The notes beneath the pieces were generated by a model. It worked only from the letters and a program-made list of their open reading frames with translations. It made no database searches and was not told the origin of the DNA. The translations under genes were made by a program, and so were the position numbers. Below are positions 8,125-17,957 of a DNA stretch of 64,000 nucleotides, piece by piece. This DNA is from Paenibacillus silvestris (GTDB lineage: Bacteria; Bacillota; Bacilli; Paenibacillales; NBRC-103111): contig NZ_WTUZ01000010.1 in NCBI RefSeq assembly GCF_009882985.1, positions 744,352 through 808,351 of the forward strand. Direction: 5' to 3'. Every line of letters begins with the position of its first letter. Within the stretch, counting starts at the first letter, position 1.

Positions 8125-9966
8125 CTAGACGTTAGCTTCAGCCGTTTTACGTTGCTTCTCAGCACGTTCACGTTCGCTTTTGTTCAAGATCTTTTTACGA
8201 ATACGAACGGATTTCGGCGTAATTTCGCAATACTCATCATCATTCAGATACTCAAGAGCTTGCTCCAAAGAGTATAAGCGAGGAGTTTTCATTTTTACTG
8301 TTTCTTCTTTGTTCGCGGAACGAATGTTGTTTACCGCTTTTTCTTTACAGATGTTTACGATGATGTCGTTGTCGCGTGTGTGCTCACCAACGACCATACC
8401 TTCATAAACTTCCGTTTGCGGGTGAACGAAAAGGATACCGCGGTCTTCTACGGAAAGAATACCATACAGCGTGGTAACGCCAGTTTCACTGGATACAAGT
8501 ACGCCTTCATGACGTCCACCAACGTTTGCTCCTTGGTATGGACCATAGCTGTCGAAAGCATGGTTCATAATCCCATAACCGCGAGTCAATGTTAAGAAGT
8601 TCGTTCTGTAACCGATCAAACCACGTGCTGGAATTAAGAATTCAAGGCGAACGTTGCCGCTGCCGTTGTTGATCATATTAACCATTTCCGCTTTACGTGA
8701 ACCTAAGCTCTCCATAACGGAACCCATGCTATCTTCTGGAACGTCGATGATCAAACGCTCGATCGGCTCCATTTTTTGACCTTCAACTAGACGGATGATA
8801 ACTTCCGGCTTGGATACTTGCAATTCAAACCCTTCACGACGCATGTTTTCAATCAAAATACCCAAGTGAAGCTCACCGCGGCCAGATACGATGAAAGCAT
8901 CAGGACTGTCAGTATCTTCAACGCGCAAGCTTACGTCTGTTTCAAGTTCTTTGTATAGACGCTCACGAATTTTACGGGAAGTAACCCATTTACCTTCACG
9001 ACCTGCGAAAGGTGAGTTGTTCACGATAAATGTCATTTGTAGAGTAGGCTCATCGATTTTCAATACTGGCAAAGCTTCCGGATTCGCAGGATCTGCTACC
9101 GTTTCACCAATGTTGATATCTTTGATACCGGCAATAGCAATGATGTCTCCTGCTGCTGCTTCTTCAATCTCAATACGTTTCAAGCCTGTGAATCCGAAAA
9201 GTTTCTCGATTCTTGCTTGCTTTTGTCCGCCTTCACGAGTCATAACTGCAACTGTTTGGCCTTGACGAATTTTACCGCGGTTCACACGACCTACGCCGAT
9301 ACGACCCAAGTATTCGTTGTAATCCATCAGTGTAACGAGGAATTGCAGCGGTTGATCCACATCTTCGGTTGGAGCAGGAATATGCTGAACGATCGTTTCA
9401 TAGATAGCTTCCATGTTCTGATCTTGTTTATCAGCCTCAAGGCTGGAAGTCCCTTGTAACGCAGAAGCGTAAACCACGTGGAAATCAAGCTGTTCATCTG
9501 TTGCACCAAGTTCAATGAACAAGTCAAGAACTTCATCCACAACTTCCGTTGGACGAGCGTTCGGACGGTCAATTTTGTTAACGACAACAACAGGCTTAAG
9601 GTTACTTTCAAGGGCTTTACGAAGAACGAACTTTGTTTGCGGCATTGTACCTTCAAAGGCATCAACAACGAGCAAAACGCCGTCAACCATCTTCATGATA
9701 CGCTCTACTTCACCGCCAAAGTCGGCATGTCCTGGTGTATCTACGATATTAATTAGGTAATCTTTATAATTAATAGCTGTATTTTTTGCAAGAATGGTAA
9801 TACCGCGCTCTCTTTCGAGATCGTTTGAGTCCATCGCTCTTTCTTGGATCGCTTCATTGTCACGGAATGTACCGGATTGTTGTAGTAATTTATCTACGAG
9901 TGTTGTTTTGCCGTGGTCAACGTGAGCGATAATTGCAATATTGCGGATCTTTTCTCTTGCTTGCAT
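8125..9966 (-). CDS. typA: Ribosome-associated GTPase TypA/BipA
   Basis: A 613-residue translational GTPase of the EF-G superfamily. G1 [15 protein letters not shown] near 15-29, G2 [10 protein letters not shown] near 51-60, G3 [12 protein letters not shown] near 75-86 and G4 [10 protein letters not shown] near 129-138 are all intact. A beta-barrel domain, EF-G-like domain III, domain V and the TypA-specific C-terminal part ([20 protein letters not shown]) follow. TypA binds 70S ribosomes and aids large-subunit assembly and stress adaptation. I placed the start at the ATG at 9966 because AGAGGG lies 10 bases upstream; a TTG 9 bases earlier would overlap it. Promoter at 10056-10084. Confidence 0.96.
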   Translation of the reverse strand: MQAREKIRNIAIIAHVDHGKTTLVDKLLQQSGTFRDNEAIQERAMDSNDLERERGITILAKNTAINYKDYLINIVDTPGHADFGGEVERIMKMVDGVLLVVDAFEGTMPQTKFVLRKALESNLKPVVVVNKIDRPNARPTEVVDEVLDLFIELGATDEQLDFHVVYASALQGTSSLEADKQDQNMEAIYETIVQHIPAPTEDVDQPLQFLVTLMDYNEYLGRIGVGRVNRGKIRQGQTVAVMTREGGQKQARIEKLFGFTGLKRIEIEEAAAGDIIAIAGIKDINIGETVADPANPEALPVLKIDEPTLQMTFIVNNSPFAGREGKWVTSRKIRERLYKELETDVSLRVEDTDSPDAFIVSGRGELHLGILIENMRREGFELQVSKPEVIIRLVEGQKMEPIERLIIDVPEDSMGSVMESLGSRKAEMVNMINNGSGNVRLEFLIPARGLIGYRTNFLTLTRGYGIMNHAFDSYGPYQGANVGGRHEGVLVSSETGVTTLYGILSVEDRGILFVHPQTEVYEGMVVGEHTRDNDIIVNICKEKAVNNIRSANKEETVKMKTPRLYSLEQALEYLNDDEYCEITPKSVRIRKKILNKSERERAEKQRKTAEANV

Positions 9967-10010
9967 GAATGTCAAACCCTCTCTACCCTATAATTTTCGT
10001 CTCTGTTCAT

Positions 10011-10045
10011 AAAACAAGCGTCGGACAAAAGCGCCGACGCTTGAC
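10011..10045 (-). terminator. Terminator-like hairpin in the typA leader
   Basis: CAAGCGTCGG (10015-10024) pairs with CCGACGCTTG (10034-10043). On the minus strand it is followed by TTTTAT. It could end the upstream gene at 10131-10613, but the typA promoter lies upstream of it, so typA mRNA would carry it at its 5' end. Confidence 0.6.
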
Positions 10046-10055
10046 ATTTATGTTT

Positions 10056-10084
10056 ATTATACGCAGTTTCTCGACATTATGCAA
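10056..10084 (-). promoter_or_regulatory. typA: Sigma-A promoter of typA
   Basis: On the minus strand TTGCAT (10079-10084) and TATAAT (10056-10061) are spaced by 17 bases. The predicted start of transcription falls near 10049, just before the hairpin. Confidence 0.7.
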
Positions 10085-10130
10085 GGCAAATGACAAGCAA
10101 CGTCAAACATTTACATAAAACACATACAAA

Positions 10131-10613
10131 TTACCACACATTTTTCCTGCGAAAAATCATAAGAAGCCCCGCTGCAACAAGGATCAAAGCGATTACATAT
10201 ATCCCTAATTTGACAAGCAACGTGATTCCGAAAAGCACCACTGAAATGATGCCAAGCACTAGTGCACCTATCCAAACCCCTCGGTCACTTCCACGATCGA
10301 ACAGATGGAGCTCATACAATCCAATGGCTACGCCCAGTATGAATCCAGGCCAAAGATAGCTCATGGACCCCCAACCAAATATGTTGCAGAAAAAGAACAT
10401 CAAGCCATACGTCGTCAAGATTCCTCCAGGGACGAGTACGCCCGCCGGCCACGTGCGGTTAAAGTACAAGATGTGAAAGAGCAGTCCGGGTGCAAGCAAA
10501 ACAAGAGGCCAGAAGAAGGAAAAAATAAAGTGTATAACGCCTAATTTCCCAAGAAGCAATAATACGGCCAGGCCAATTAACAGGATACCGATGGAATAGC
10601 TATTTCTAGCCAT
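10131..10613 (-). CDS. LiaI/LiaF-like multi-pass membrane protein
   Basis: A 160-residue protein, almost wholly membrane-embedded, with six likely segments. It begins MARNSYSIGILLIGLAVLLLLG and shows FWPLVLLAPGLLFHILYF, a pattern of the LiaI/LiaF-like transmembrane region (DUF5668) that appears in cell-envelope stress systems. No soluble LiaF domain and no sensor kinase gene are nearby, so a stress role is only inference. AGGAGGG stands 8 bases before ATG. It is divergent from the MFS gene. Confidence 0.65.
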   Translation of the reverse strand: MARNSYSIGILLIGLAVLLLLGKLGVIHFIFSFFWPLVLLAPGLLFHILYFNRTWPAGVLVPGGILTTYGLMFFFCNIFGWGSMSYLWPGFILGVAIGLYELHLFDRGSDRGVWIGALVLGIISVVLFGITLLVKLGIYVIALILVAAGLLMIFRRKNVW

Positions 10614-10932
10614 AAGAATTCCCTCCTATTTCACTTGTCAATTCGATGTCGGTTTCGACACCATTCAACAAGTAGTTTATCGTACCTTGCCCCAAATTGC
10701 TAGCCTGTACGCTATTTGCGGCCACTGCCGGGCCACTGAAGCCTCTACGTAGACTTATCCACAGATAACTATTCGGGATAGTCGCCAGACGCTACAAACA
10801 GAACCACAGCCCGCTTCCTCTTGCGAATAGCACATGTTGCGTTCAATTAGCTTCCTCTGGGCATACTGAAAGGCGTGCTGCCTGATTTCCCTCTATCTTA
10901 CTGGTTTGCCTACATCCAACATGGGAGGTCAC
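10614..10932. other. Divergent intergenic region
   Basis: 319 bases between the LiaI-like gene and the MFS gene. It holds a short perfect hairpin, TGTCG-GTTT-CGACA, at 10647-10660 close to the LiaI-like start, and one isolated match to the DnaA box (TTATCCACA, 10755-10763). I see no coding frame with a ribosome site and no convincing promoter. Confidence 0.35.
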
Positions 10933-12141
10933 ATGAAATCTTTGTCTGAGAATGAAAAGAAAAAACGGAAACCGCTCTGGACGAAAGCTTTTCTCGTCAC
11001 ATCGCTATCCAATTTACTGCTGTTTTTTAGTTTTCAAATGCTGATACCAACCATCCCTACGCATATATCGCAGTTAGGAGGCAATGACCTGCAAGTTGGG
11101 CTCGTCATCGGTATTTTTACGATTTCATCCCTTCTAACCCGTCCTTTTGCCGGCCGAGCTCTTGATCTGCTGGGTAGAAAGCACGTCTTGCTCGTAGGAT
11201 TAGCTATCTGCGCGCTGACGATAGCAGGCTATTCGTACATGGCTGTCATTACCCTCATTCTAGCAGCCCGCTTCGTTCATGGAATTGGTTGGGGCATATC
11301 AACGACATCCTTAGGAACGGTAATCGCTGATATCATTCCGCCCGAACGCCGCGGTGAAGGTATGGGTTATTACGGATTATCCAATACATTTGCCATGGCG
11401 CTTGCGCCGCTCACCGGTTTATGGATCATGCAAACGTATGGATTCCATCGTGTTCTTTTGATTTCGACGCTGCTAGCCGTCCTTTCCTTATTTAGTTCAC
11501 TTTTTATTTCCTATGTTAAACCTGTACCTCTCGAAAAGTCGGCTGAGCGCCCGAAACTCATTGACCGTTTATGGGAACGCACGGCTTTGCTCCCCTCAGC
11601 TTTGCTGCTGTGTACGGCTATTTGTTATGGAGGGATTGTGACTTTCATTACTTTGTTTGGCCATGAAGCCGGCATTTCAAATGTAGGTTGGTTTTTTCTA
11701 TGCAATGCCTCGATGGTGCTTATTGTGCGGCCTATTACCGGTGTGCTTTTTGATCGCAGAGGTCCTGAATGGGTGCTACTGCCGGGCGCACTTTTCACGA
11801 TAACTGGACTGCTCCTGCTTTCATACGCTCACACTGAGCTCAGCCTAGCCGTAGCAGCCTTATGCTATGGTATCGGCTTTGGTTCTATACAGCCTGCCTT
11901 GCAGGCATGGACAATTGCTCGCGCAGCCCCTAATCGACGCGGTGCAGCGAACGGCACCTTCTTTTCCGCCAACGACTTGGGCATAGGACTTGGAGCCATG
12001 GTTCTTGGCGCCTTAGCGAATGTCAGTGGGAGCTACGCACTCATGTACCGCTTCTCAACCATGCTTATTATTGTGTTTCTGCTTATTTATGGCTGGAGCT
12101 TTTGGCACGTTTGGCGCAGCGTACGCCTTCCGCAGCGATAA
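10933..12141 (+). CDS. MFS drug/solute exporter
   Basis: A 402-residue major facilitator with twelve membrane segments. The loop 2-3 motif A is visible as GRALDLLGRKHVLLVG near 73-88, and the repeated loop motif in the second half as GVLFDRRGPEW near 276-286. The ending WHVWRSVRLPQR is basic. It resembles the YfmO/YfkF-type exporters of Bacillus; the substrate cannot be read. The start is the ATG at 10933, where GGGAGG ends 5 bases upstream, rather than the upstream in-frame ATGs. It is a single-gene unit ending at a terminator shared with terC. Confidence 0.88.
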   Translation: MKSLSENEKKKRKPLWTKAFLVTSLSNLLLFFSFQMLIPTIPTHISQLGGNDLQVGLVIGIFTISSLLTRPFAGRALDLLGRKHVLLVGLAICALTIAGYSYMAVITLILAARFVHGIGWGISTTSLGTVIADIIPPERRGEGMGYYGLSNTFAMALAPLTGLWIMQTYGFHRVLLISTLLAVLSLFSSLFISYVKPVPLEKSAERPKLIDRLWERTALLPSALLLCTAICYGGIVTFITLFGHEAGISNVGWFFLCNASMVLIVRPITGVLFDRRGPEWVLLPGALFTITGLLLLSYAHTELSLAVAALCYGIGFGSIQPALQAWTIARAAPNRRGAANGTFFSANDLGIGLGAMVLGALANVSGSYALMYRFSTMLIIVFLLIYGWSFWHVWRSVRLPQR

Positions 12142-12190
12142 CTGGTTTAGCGTACCAAGTCGCTGATCTGAAGTTCCCCTAACTATAAAT

Positions 12191-12230
12191 AAAACCGCTT
12201 CGCTGTGTAAGACCAGCAAGGCGGTTTCTA
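12191..12230. terminator. Bidirectional terminator between MFS gene and terC
   Basis: AAACCGCTTCGCTG pairs with CAGCAAGGCGGTTT in 12 of 14 positions; A-rich on one side and T-rich on the other. Confidence 0.75.
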
Positions 12231-12234
12231 TTTC

Positions 12235-12915
12235 CTATTCGTTTCTTGTTTTTAACTGCATGACCCTAAGCCACTTCACTGATACACCAACCACGATGAC
12301 AAGCGCAGATGCTACAATCGGGATCCAAACATGCAGAAATTCGTAATCGTGAAGGAACCAATCGATCATTTTCTCGTCTTTTACAAACATTTCACCGGCC
12401 GTATAGCCGAGGATACCTGCCCCCAAAAGAACAAGAACCGGATATTTGTGCAGCAAATTCATAACCAGCGTGCTTCCCCAAATAATGATAGGGATACTGA
12501 GTCCAATTCCCAATATGATTACTGTATTGTTACCATTGCCTTTGGCCGCAATCGCCAGCACATTGTCTAGACTCATCACGAAATCCGCGACGATAATCGT
12601 CCAAATCGCTTTGCCAAGCGTCGAAGCCTCTTTCACATTCGCATGACTGTCATCATCAGTCAGCAATTTGATGGCAATCCAGAATAATAAGATCGATCCA
12701 CCCGCTTGAATATAGGGAATATCGAGAAGGCTTACAGCCACTAACGTCAGCACCAACCGCAAAGCAATGGCTCCGAAAGCGCCCCACCACACGGCTAGCT
12801 TACGCTGTTCAACGGGAAGATTTTTACTCGCGAGTGCAATAACTACCGCATTATCGCCGCTAAGCACAATATTGATCAACATAATTTGTAAAAACAAAAT
12901 GAGCGCATCAATCAT
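12235..12915 (-). CDS. TerC-family membrane protein (YjbE-type)
   Basis: A 226-residue protein with seven membrane segments. The two family signature repeats are present: NIVLSGDNAVVIALAS near 15-30 and DFVMSLDNVLAIAAKG near 112-127, whose aspartates are expected to bind metal. TerC/YjbE/YkoY proteins export manganese or metallate exoenzymes in Bacillus. I looked for the yybP-ykoY manganese riboswitch in the 82 bases upstream and did not find it. Short gap to thiI upstream suggests possible co-transcription. Confidence 0.9.
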   Translation of the reverse strand: MIDALILFLQIMLINIVLSGDNAVVIALASKNLPVEQRKLAVWWGAFGAIALRLVLTLVAVSLLDIPYIQAGGSILLFWIAIKLLTDDDSHANVKEASTLGKAIWTIIVADFVMSLDNVLAIAAKGNGNNTVIILGIGLSIPIIIWGSTLVMNLLHKYPVLVLLGAGILGYTAGEMFVKDEKMIDWFLHDYEFLHVWIPIVASALVIVVGVSVKWLRVMQLKTRNE

Positions 12916-12997
12916 GCTTTACTTCCCTCCCGGAGTGCATGGCGAGCTGGTGAAGAGTGGTGATGAAGTCACCAACTGCTTGGCACCGGAAAAGCAT

Positions 12998-14206
12998 TTA
13001 GAAGAAATGCTGATCGGGCACCTTCTTCATTTGACCATGTACAATTTCAATTGTTTCCGTCTGTTCCACAGCCTTCTGGATTAATTCCGGCAAAAAGTCC
13101 ATGCTGTTCTCGATTCGTTCTACCAATTGCAGATTCGGATTGGTGCTCGGAGAAGGAGGAAGGAATAAAGAGCAGCAATCTTCATACGGTAAAATCGAAA
13201 TCGGGAACGTGCCGATCGTTTCGGCAATTCGTATAATTTCTTGCTTGTCCATCATCATCAGCGGCTGCAAAATCGGCAAGGTGACAACGCGTCCAATGAC
13301 ATTCAAGCTTGGCAGTGTTTGACTAGCTACCTGTCCTAAGCTTTCTCCGGTCACTAACGCACTTAGACCTTCACGATCAGCAACTTGCTCAGCTATGCGA
13401 TACATGGCCCTTCGAATTAGCGTAACTAATAAATTATCCTTATATTCACGGTGTATGGACGTCTGCACTTCTGTAAAAGGTACCAGGTGCAGCCTGATAG
13501 AATCCGTGTACCCAGCAAGCTGATGAGCCAGTTCTATCACTTTATCCTTTGCACGTTCACTTGTATAAGGATAACTATGAAAGTGTATCGCTTCGATGGT
13601 AAGCCCCTTTCGCATCCCTAACCAACCCGCTACAGGACTGTCAATCCCTCCAGAAAGCATCAGCAGTGCCTTTCCGCTTGTGTCTGCCGGAAATCCTCCC
13701 GCTCCCTCAATCACTTCTGCATACAAAAGTACCTGGTCTTCACGAATTTCCACTCGAAGCTCGACTTCTGGATCACGAACATCCACTTGCAGACCAGGAA
13801 TTGCTTCAAGAATGTAACCACCGACGAGATAATTCATTTGTTGGGAGTCTAGCGGAAAAGATTTATTCACCCTGCGGACATTCACCTTAAAGGTCTTTGG
13901 AGCTTTAGGCAAATTTTGCATGATGCGCAGTGCAGCTTCTTTTATGGCCTCAGACTCCATCGGTGCGTGGTAGGCCGGACTGAACGATGCAAGTCCAAAT
14001 ACACGCTGCAATGCTGTTGAAGCCTCTTCGTACGCCGCTCCCCCTAGCTCCACATATACGCGCCCATACTCCGGAATATACCTCAAATCAGGAAATGCCC
14101 CTAAAACTTTACGAATTTGCGTGATAACGCTGCGTTCAAAACGCTTACGATTCCTGCCTTTCAGTGTCAATTCACCAAAACGCAAGATTAAACAATCCGG
14201 TTTCAT
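12998..14206 (-). CDS. thiI: tRNA 4-thiouridine synthase ThiI
   Basis: A 402-residue protein with an N-terminal ferredoxin-like and THUMP region (residues 1-165) and a PP-loop adenylation domain with SGGIDSPVAGWL near 184-195. It adenylates U8 of tRNA and accepts persulfide sulfur from a cysteine desulfurase. It lacks the C-terminal rhodanese domain of E. coli ThiI, as usual in Bacillus. The start overlaps the stop of the cysteine desulfurase gene by ATGA, so the sulfur donor and acceptor are translationally coupled. Confidence 0.96.
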   Translation of the reverse strand: MKPDCLILRFGELTLKGRNRKRFERSVITQIRKVLGAFPDLRYIPEYGRVYVELGGAAYEEASTALQRVFGLASFSPAYHAPMESEAIKEAALRIMQNLPKAPKTFKVNVRRVNKSFPLDSQQMNYLVGGYILEAIPGLQVDVRDPEVELRVEIREDQVLLYAEVIEGAGGFPADTSGKALLMLSGGIDSPVAGWLGMRKGLTIEAIHFHSYPYTSERAKDKVIELAHQLAGYTDSIRLHLVPFTEVQTSIHREYKDNLLVTLIRRAMYRIAEQVADREGLSALVTGESLGQVASQTLPSLNVIGRVVTLPILQPLMMMDKQEIIRIAETIGTFPISILPYEDCCSLFLPPSPSTNPNLQLVERIENSMDFLPELIQKAVEQTETIEIVHGQMKKVPDQHFF

Positions 14207-15381
14207 TTTTGCTGCCCCTTTCTGGCTGTTGATTTGCTTAACATGGGAGAAAGTTCATTCACAACATCCCTAAGTGCTAGCAAAAATTGTTCCATATCTT
14301 CTATTTGATGCTCATCTGAAAAGCTGACTCTGAGCCCGCTGACCGCTTGCTCACGCGTACAACCTAAAGCCAGCATAACCTCGCTGGGATCAGATGCATC
14401 CGAAGCACACGCGGATTTCGTTGAAATATAGACTTGTCTTTGCTCTAAGGCATGTACGACAACTTCCGCTTTCATTCCGGTAAAAGCAAAATGAACAATA
14501 TGTGGTGCCATCTCCTCATGACGTTCAGATCCCATTAACGTTAGTTCGGGAATTGTAAGAATACCGTTAACAAGATGCTGTCTTAGACGATATCTATGTT
14601 CCAGCTTCTCCGGCAAATTCTGCATGGATAAGCGTAGCGCCTTGGCCATCCCAACGATGAGCGGAACGTTCTCCGTTCCTGAGCGAAATCCATTTTCTTG
14701 CCCTCCGCCAACGAGTTGCGGCCTGAGCTGTACGCCCTCTCTGCGAAGCAGAAAGCCAACCCCTTTGGGTCCGCGAAACTTGTGCGCAGAAACACTGCAT
14801 AAATCTACGCGCCATTCCTTCATGGAAAAAGGGAGCTTAGCGATGCCCTGCACAGCATCTACATGAAATACCACTTTCGGATGCTTGGCAAGTAACTTCC
14901 CGATTGCTTGAATCGGCTGAATTGTGCCTACTTCATTATTGACATACATCACGCTAACCAAAATGGTATCCTCACATAGGGCTTCTTGAAGCGTCTGCAC
15001 TTCTAGACAGCCATTCCGATTAACAGGCAAATACGTTACGCGAAATCCTTCGCGTTCCAAACTAAGGAAAACTTCCTTCACGGAAGGATGTTCAATTTGA
15101 GTTGTAATGAGATGCTTGCCCCGATTCTGATATTGATAGGCAGCACCTCGAATTGCTAGATTATTACTCTCCGTTCCTCCGGATGTGCATATAATACTAG
15201 CTGGCATGACGCCCAAAGCTCCCGCAATCACTTCTTTAGCGCTCTGCAGCAGCTTCTCTGCTTGCACACCTAATCCATGAATGGAGGATGGATTTCCATA
15301 GTGCACTTTCATCACTTCTGCGATCGTATCGATAACTTCGTTATATGGCGGCGTAGTTGCCGCGTTATCCAGATATAACAT
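14203..15381 (-). CDS. nifZ: Cysteine desulfurase partner of ThiI (NifZ-type)
   Basis: A 392-residue, PLP-dependent class V aminotransferase-fold enzyme. N-terminal MLYLDNAATTPP is the family signature. The PLP lysine lies in SVSAHKFRGPKGVGFL near 200-215 and the catalytic cysteine in STKSACASDASDPSEVM near 323-339. It forms persulfide from cysteine; pairing with thiI by a 4-base overlap marks it as the dedicated donor for tRNA 4-thiouridine, as Bacillus NifZ is. Gene name is by context rather than by a unique residue. Confidence 0.92.
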   Translation of the reverse strand: MLYLDNAATTPPYNEVIDTIAEVMKVHYGNPSSIHGLGVQAEKLLQSAKEVIAGALGVMPASIICTSGGTESNNLAIRGAAYQYQNRGKHLITTQIEHPSVKEVFLSLEREGFRVTYLPVNRNGCLEVQTLQEALCEDTILVSVMYVNNEVGTIQPIQAIGKLLAKHPKVVFHVDAVQGIAKLPFSMKEWRVDLCSVSAHKFRGPKGVGFLLRREGVQLRPQLVGGGQENGFRSGTENVPLIVGMAKALRLSMQNLPEKLEHRYRLRQHLVNGILTIPELTLMGSERHEEMAPHIVHFAFTGMKAEVVVHALEQRQVYISTKSACASDASDPSEVMLALGCTREQAVSGLRVSFSDEHQIEDMEQFLLALRDVVNELSPMLSKSTARKGQQK

Positions 15382-15490
15382 GATCTTGCTGATTCCCCTT
15401 TTTCCTTGCCCTGCAGCTGCGCAATCGAAATAATTTCCTTACATCATTAAAGCCTAAAACCGCGCATAACTCAAGCATGCACTAGAACAC

Positions 15491-15530
15491 AAAAAGCTGA
15501 TCTCCGCATGACTCATGCGAAAATCAGCTC
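15491..15530 (-). terminator. Terminator after the lytic transglycosylase gene
   Basis: On the minus strand AGCTGAT...CGCATG-AGT-CATGCG...ATCAGCT is followed by TTTTTG. Confidence 0.85.
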
Positions 15531-15544
15531 CTTGAAATTGCCGC

Positions 15545-16243
15545 TTACAGTGAAAATTTCATCTTATGACCCAAAACCTGAGAGACATACGCTTGCGTTT
15601 CCTTCGGTAATTGGTGCAATTTATTAGATAGGTCCTGATCATTCTTGATGCCCAAGCGATCCACACGTCCTGGACCGGCATTGTAAGCAGCAAGAGCAAC
15701 GCTTTCGTTCCCATTGTACTTCTGAATCAGATTGCTTAGGAAATGCGTACCTGCATCAACATTCTGTTTAGGATCAAACGGATTCGTCACGCCAAAGCCG
15801 CGTCCCGTGCCATCCATAAGCTGCATTAAGCCTTTGGCGCCAGCGGGAGAGACCGCTTGATGGTTGAAATCGGATTCCTGTTGAATAACAGCCTTCACCA
15901 GTGACTCATCGACCCCATATTTGGCACTAGCTTCTTGAATCAAAGTGTCAAACTGTGATGTAGAAGTGGATTGACTCCAGCTCTGGAGCGGTGTATAGGC
16001 TTTATTCAAAGCGCCCAGGGATCCTGGCACGTTATTTGCTGACGTAGGATTAATCAAGGACTGACTGTCTAGCCCAGAACCAGAAACTTGTCCCATCAAT
16101 GTGTTCAGCAATGAGCTGAAATCACTGGAATCGTCCGTACTGGATGTTTCGGAATCCCCGGATAACAAACTAATTTTCCCCATCACTTGAAGCTGCAGCA
16201 GCTCCTTCATCACTCTTGGATCAATGCTGTTCGTGCTGTTCAT
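15545..16243 (-). CDS. SLT-domain lytic transglycosylase (YjbJ-like)
   Basis: A 232-residue protein. Residues 1-105 are Ser/Asn-rich and disordered. Residues 115-225 form a family-1 SLT domain with the catalytic glutamate in AVIQQESDFNHQAVSPAGAKG near 124-144, GLMQLMDG, and the NAGPGRVDR motif. It cleaves peptidoglycan glycosidic bonds, leaving an anhydro end. There is no classical signal peptide, as for B. subtilis YjbJ, so the export route is unclear. GAGG lies 8 bases before ATG. Monocistronic, with its own terminator. Confidence 0.9.
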   Translation of the reverse strand: MNSTNSIDPRVMKELLQLQVMGKISLLSGDSETSSTDDSSDFSSLLNTLMGQVSGSGLDSQSLINPTSANNVPGSLGALNKAYTPLQSWSQSTSTSQFDTLIQEASAKYGVDESLVKAVIQQESDFNHQAVSPAGAKGLMQLMDGTGRGFGVTNPFDPKQNVDAGTHFLSNLIQKYNGNESVALAAYNAGPGRVDRLGIKNDQDLSNKLHQLPKETQAYVSQVLGHKMKFSL

Positions 16244-16330
16244 CCGTCAGACCTCGTTTCTTATCATCATTCGTTGTTTTTATTGTACACGTTTTGTGCC
16301 CTTCCGACCATCCTAAATTTTCCTGAAAAT

Positions 16331-16360
16331 AAAAAAAGGACAGTCATTGGACTGTCCCTC
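16331..16360 (-). terminator. Terminator after the CorC-type gene
   Basis: On the minus strand GGACAGTC-CAAT-GACTGTCC is followed by seven Ts. Confidence 0.9.
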
Positions 16361-16367
16361 TATCTAT

Positions 16368-17702
16368 TCAAGAAATATTCTGTTGTAGAATTTCATCTTG
16401 TTCCGTCATTTTTCTAACAATCAATCTTGAGATTCGCAAGTGATCTGTTTCTTCTACAATGAACAAGAACTCATCGTTATAACTCACCTGTTGATTCTTG
16501 CTAGGCGGAATCTCTGTCTGCGAGTAGATCCAGCCGCCAATTGTATCATAGTCATCCGACTCGATATCAAGCCCGAAATAATCATTCACTTCATCAATCA
16601 AAAGCAGACCATCAATGGAAAACGTGTGCTCATCTTTGATTTCGATCGTTGGACGTTCCTCATCGAACTCATCCTGAATTTCACCAACGATTTCTTCCAT
16701 GATGTCTTCCAGAGTTACAAGTCCTGATGTTCCACCGTATTCATCAATTAGCAGCGCCATCTGACTTTTTCTTTTTTGCATCATTTTCAGCAAATCACTG
16801 ATATGAATGGAATCCGGCACCGTCGTAATCGGGCGAATAATTTTCTTGATTCCTTTCAAGTTCGCATCCGGCTTGAGCAAATCCTTGATATGGACGAAGC
16901 CAATGATGTTGTCTTTGTCCGGATCACATACCGGGTAGCGCGTACGCATTTCCTTAATCGCTATCGCTAGATTCTCTGAATAGGAAAGTCCAGCATACAA
17001 ACATTCCATCTCGGTTCTGGGAATCATAATTTCTCTGGCTGTTGTCTCGGCGAATCCGAATATATTATCAACAAGCGTAAGCTCTGTATTATCTATAAGT
17101 CCATTTTTGTGACTTTCTTTCATGAGGACACGGATTTCATCCTCCGTATGCGCCGATTCATGTTCCGTTGTCGGCTCAATGCCTGCGCGGCGAAGCATCC
17201 AGTTGGATATCCCGTTAAGCAACCAAATAAATGGATACATGATTCTGTAAAATAAGACCATCGGTCCCGCGGAAAGCAATGTGATCTGCTCAGCTTTACG
17301 AATTGCATATGTTTTGGGGAATTGTTCACCCAGTGTAATATGCAAAGTAGTCATCAATGAAAAGGCAATAATAAAGGTAATCGTGTGGAACACCGAATCT
17401 GGCAAATTCAGCGGAGCGAATAGTGGTTCCAAAATTTTTGCAAAGGTCGGCTCCCCGACATAACCAAGTCCCAACGAAGTAAGTGTAATCCCGAGCTGAC
17501 AAGCACCTAAGTACGCATCGAGATTGTTCATAATTCCTTGTGCGAATTTCGCATTACGGCGACCTTCATCTACAAGTGAATCAATTCGACTACCTCTTAC
17601 TTTCACCATTGCGAATTCAGCTGCGACAAAAAAACCATTCAGTAACACCAGTCCAAACATTAATAGAAAGCTAATTAACGTTTCGGGCAAAGGATCTTCC
17701 AA
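16368..17702 (-). CDS. CNNM/CorC-HlyC-type CBS-domain transporter
   Basis: A 444-residue protein. The N-terminal DUF21/CNNM membrane domain (residues 8-200) shows NGFFVAAEFAMVKVRGSRID near 22-41, a family hallmark. A CBS pair follows at about 215-340 (PRTEMECLYAGLS; LIDEYGGTSGLVTLEDIMEEIVGEI), then a C-terminal CorC_HlyC domain at 350-435. Related proteins (B. subtilis YhdP/MpfA) export magnesium or sodium. Start codon is TTG with a weak site (AGGGGATAGG about 9 bases upstream). It is transcribed from a good promoter 95 bases upstream, leaving a structured leader of about 90 bases. Confidence 0.9.
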   Translation of the reverse strand: MEDPLPETLISFLLMFGLVLLNGFFVAAEFAMVKVRGSRIDSLVDEGRRNAKFAQGIMNNLDAYLGACQLGITLTSLGLGYVGEPTFAKILEPLFAPLNLPDSVFHTITFIIAFSLMTTLHITLGEQFPKTYAIRKAEQITLLSAGPMVLFYRIMYPFIWLLNGISNWMLRRAGIEPTTEHESAHTEDEIRVLMKESHKNGLIDNTELTLVDNIFGFAETTAREIMIPRTEMECLYAGLSYSENLAIAIKEMRTRYPVCDPDKDNIIGFVHIKDLLKPDANLKGIKKIIRPITTVPDSIHISDLLKMMQKRKSQMALLIDEYGGTSGLVTLEDIMEEIVGEIQDEFDEERPTIEIKDEHTFSIDGLLLIDEVNDYFGLDIESDDYDTIGGWIYSQTEIPPSKNQQVSYNDEFLFIVEETDHLRISRLIVRKMTEQDEILQQNIS

Positions 17703-17796
17703 TACCTTACCTATCCCCTGTCAAGCACGGTTTCCGCACCAAGGAGAGTAGGTACACCTCCCTTAATTTTAATTTAAATTTGAATTATCACTTTTC

Positions 17797-17824
17797 ATTA
17801 TATAATAATACTGTAATCATTCAA
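17797..17824 (-). promoter_or_regulatory. Sigma-A promoter of the CorC-type gene
   Basis: On the minus strand TTGAAT (17819-17824), a 16-base spacer and TATAAT (17797-17802). Confidence 0.7.
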
Positions 17825-17957
17825 AGGTGCGAATATGACTCTTGAAGCCAAATAGTACGAGCAAACGGGAGTATAGGGTTTAAAATGATGCCATAACGAG
17901 TCTTAAACCGCTAATTATCCATCTAAAACACGAATATACCCGATTTTCTTCTGAAAA

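Noticed and set aside
10755-10763. Perfect DnaA box TTATCCACA
   Set aside because: It is a single copy with no neighbouring boxes, AT-rich unwinding region or dnaA/dnaN genes, so it is expected by chance and does not mark an origin.
12916-12997. Manganese riboswitch (yybP-ykoY) upstream of terC
   Set aside because: The 82-base gap lacks the conserved loops of that element and is too short for the aptamer.
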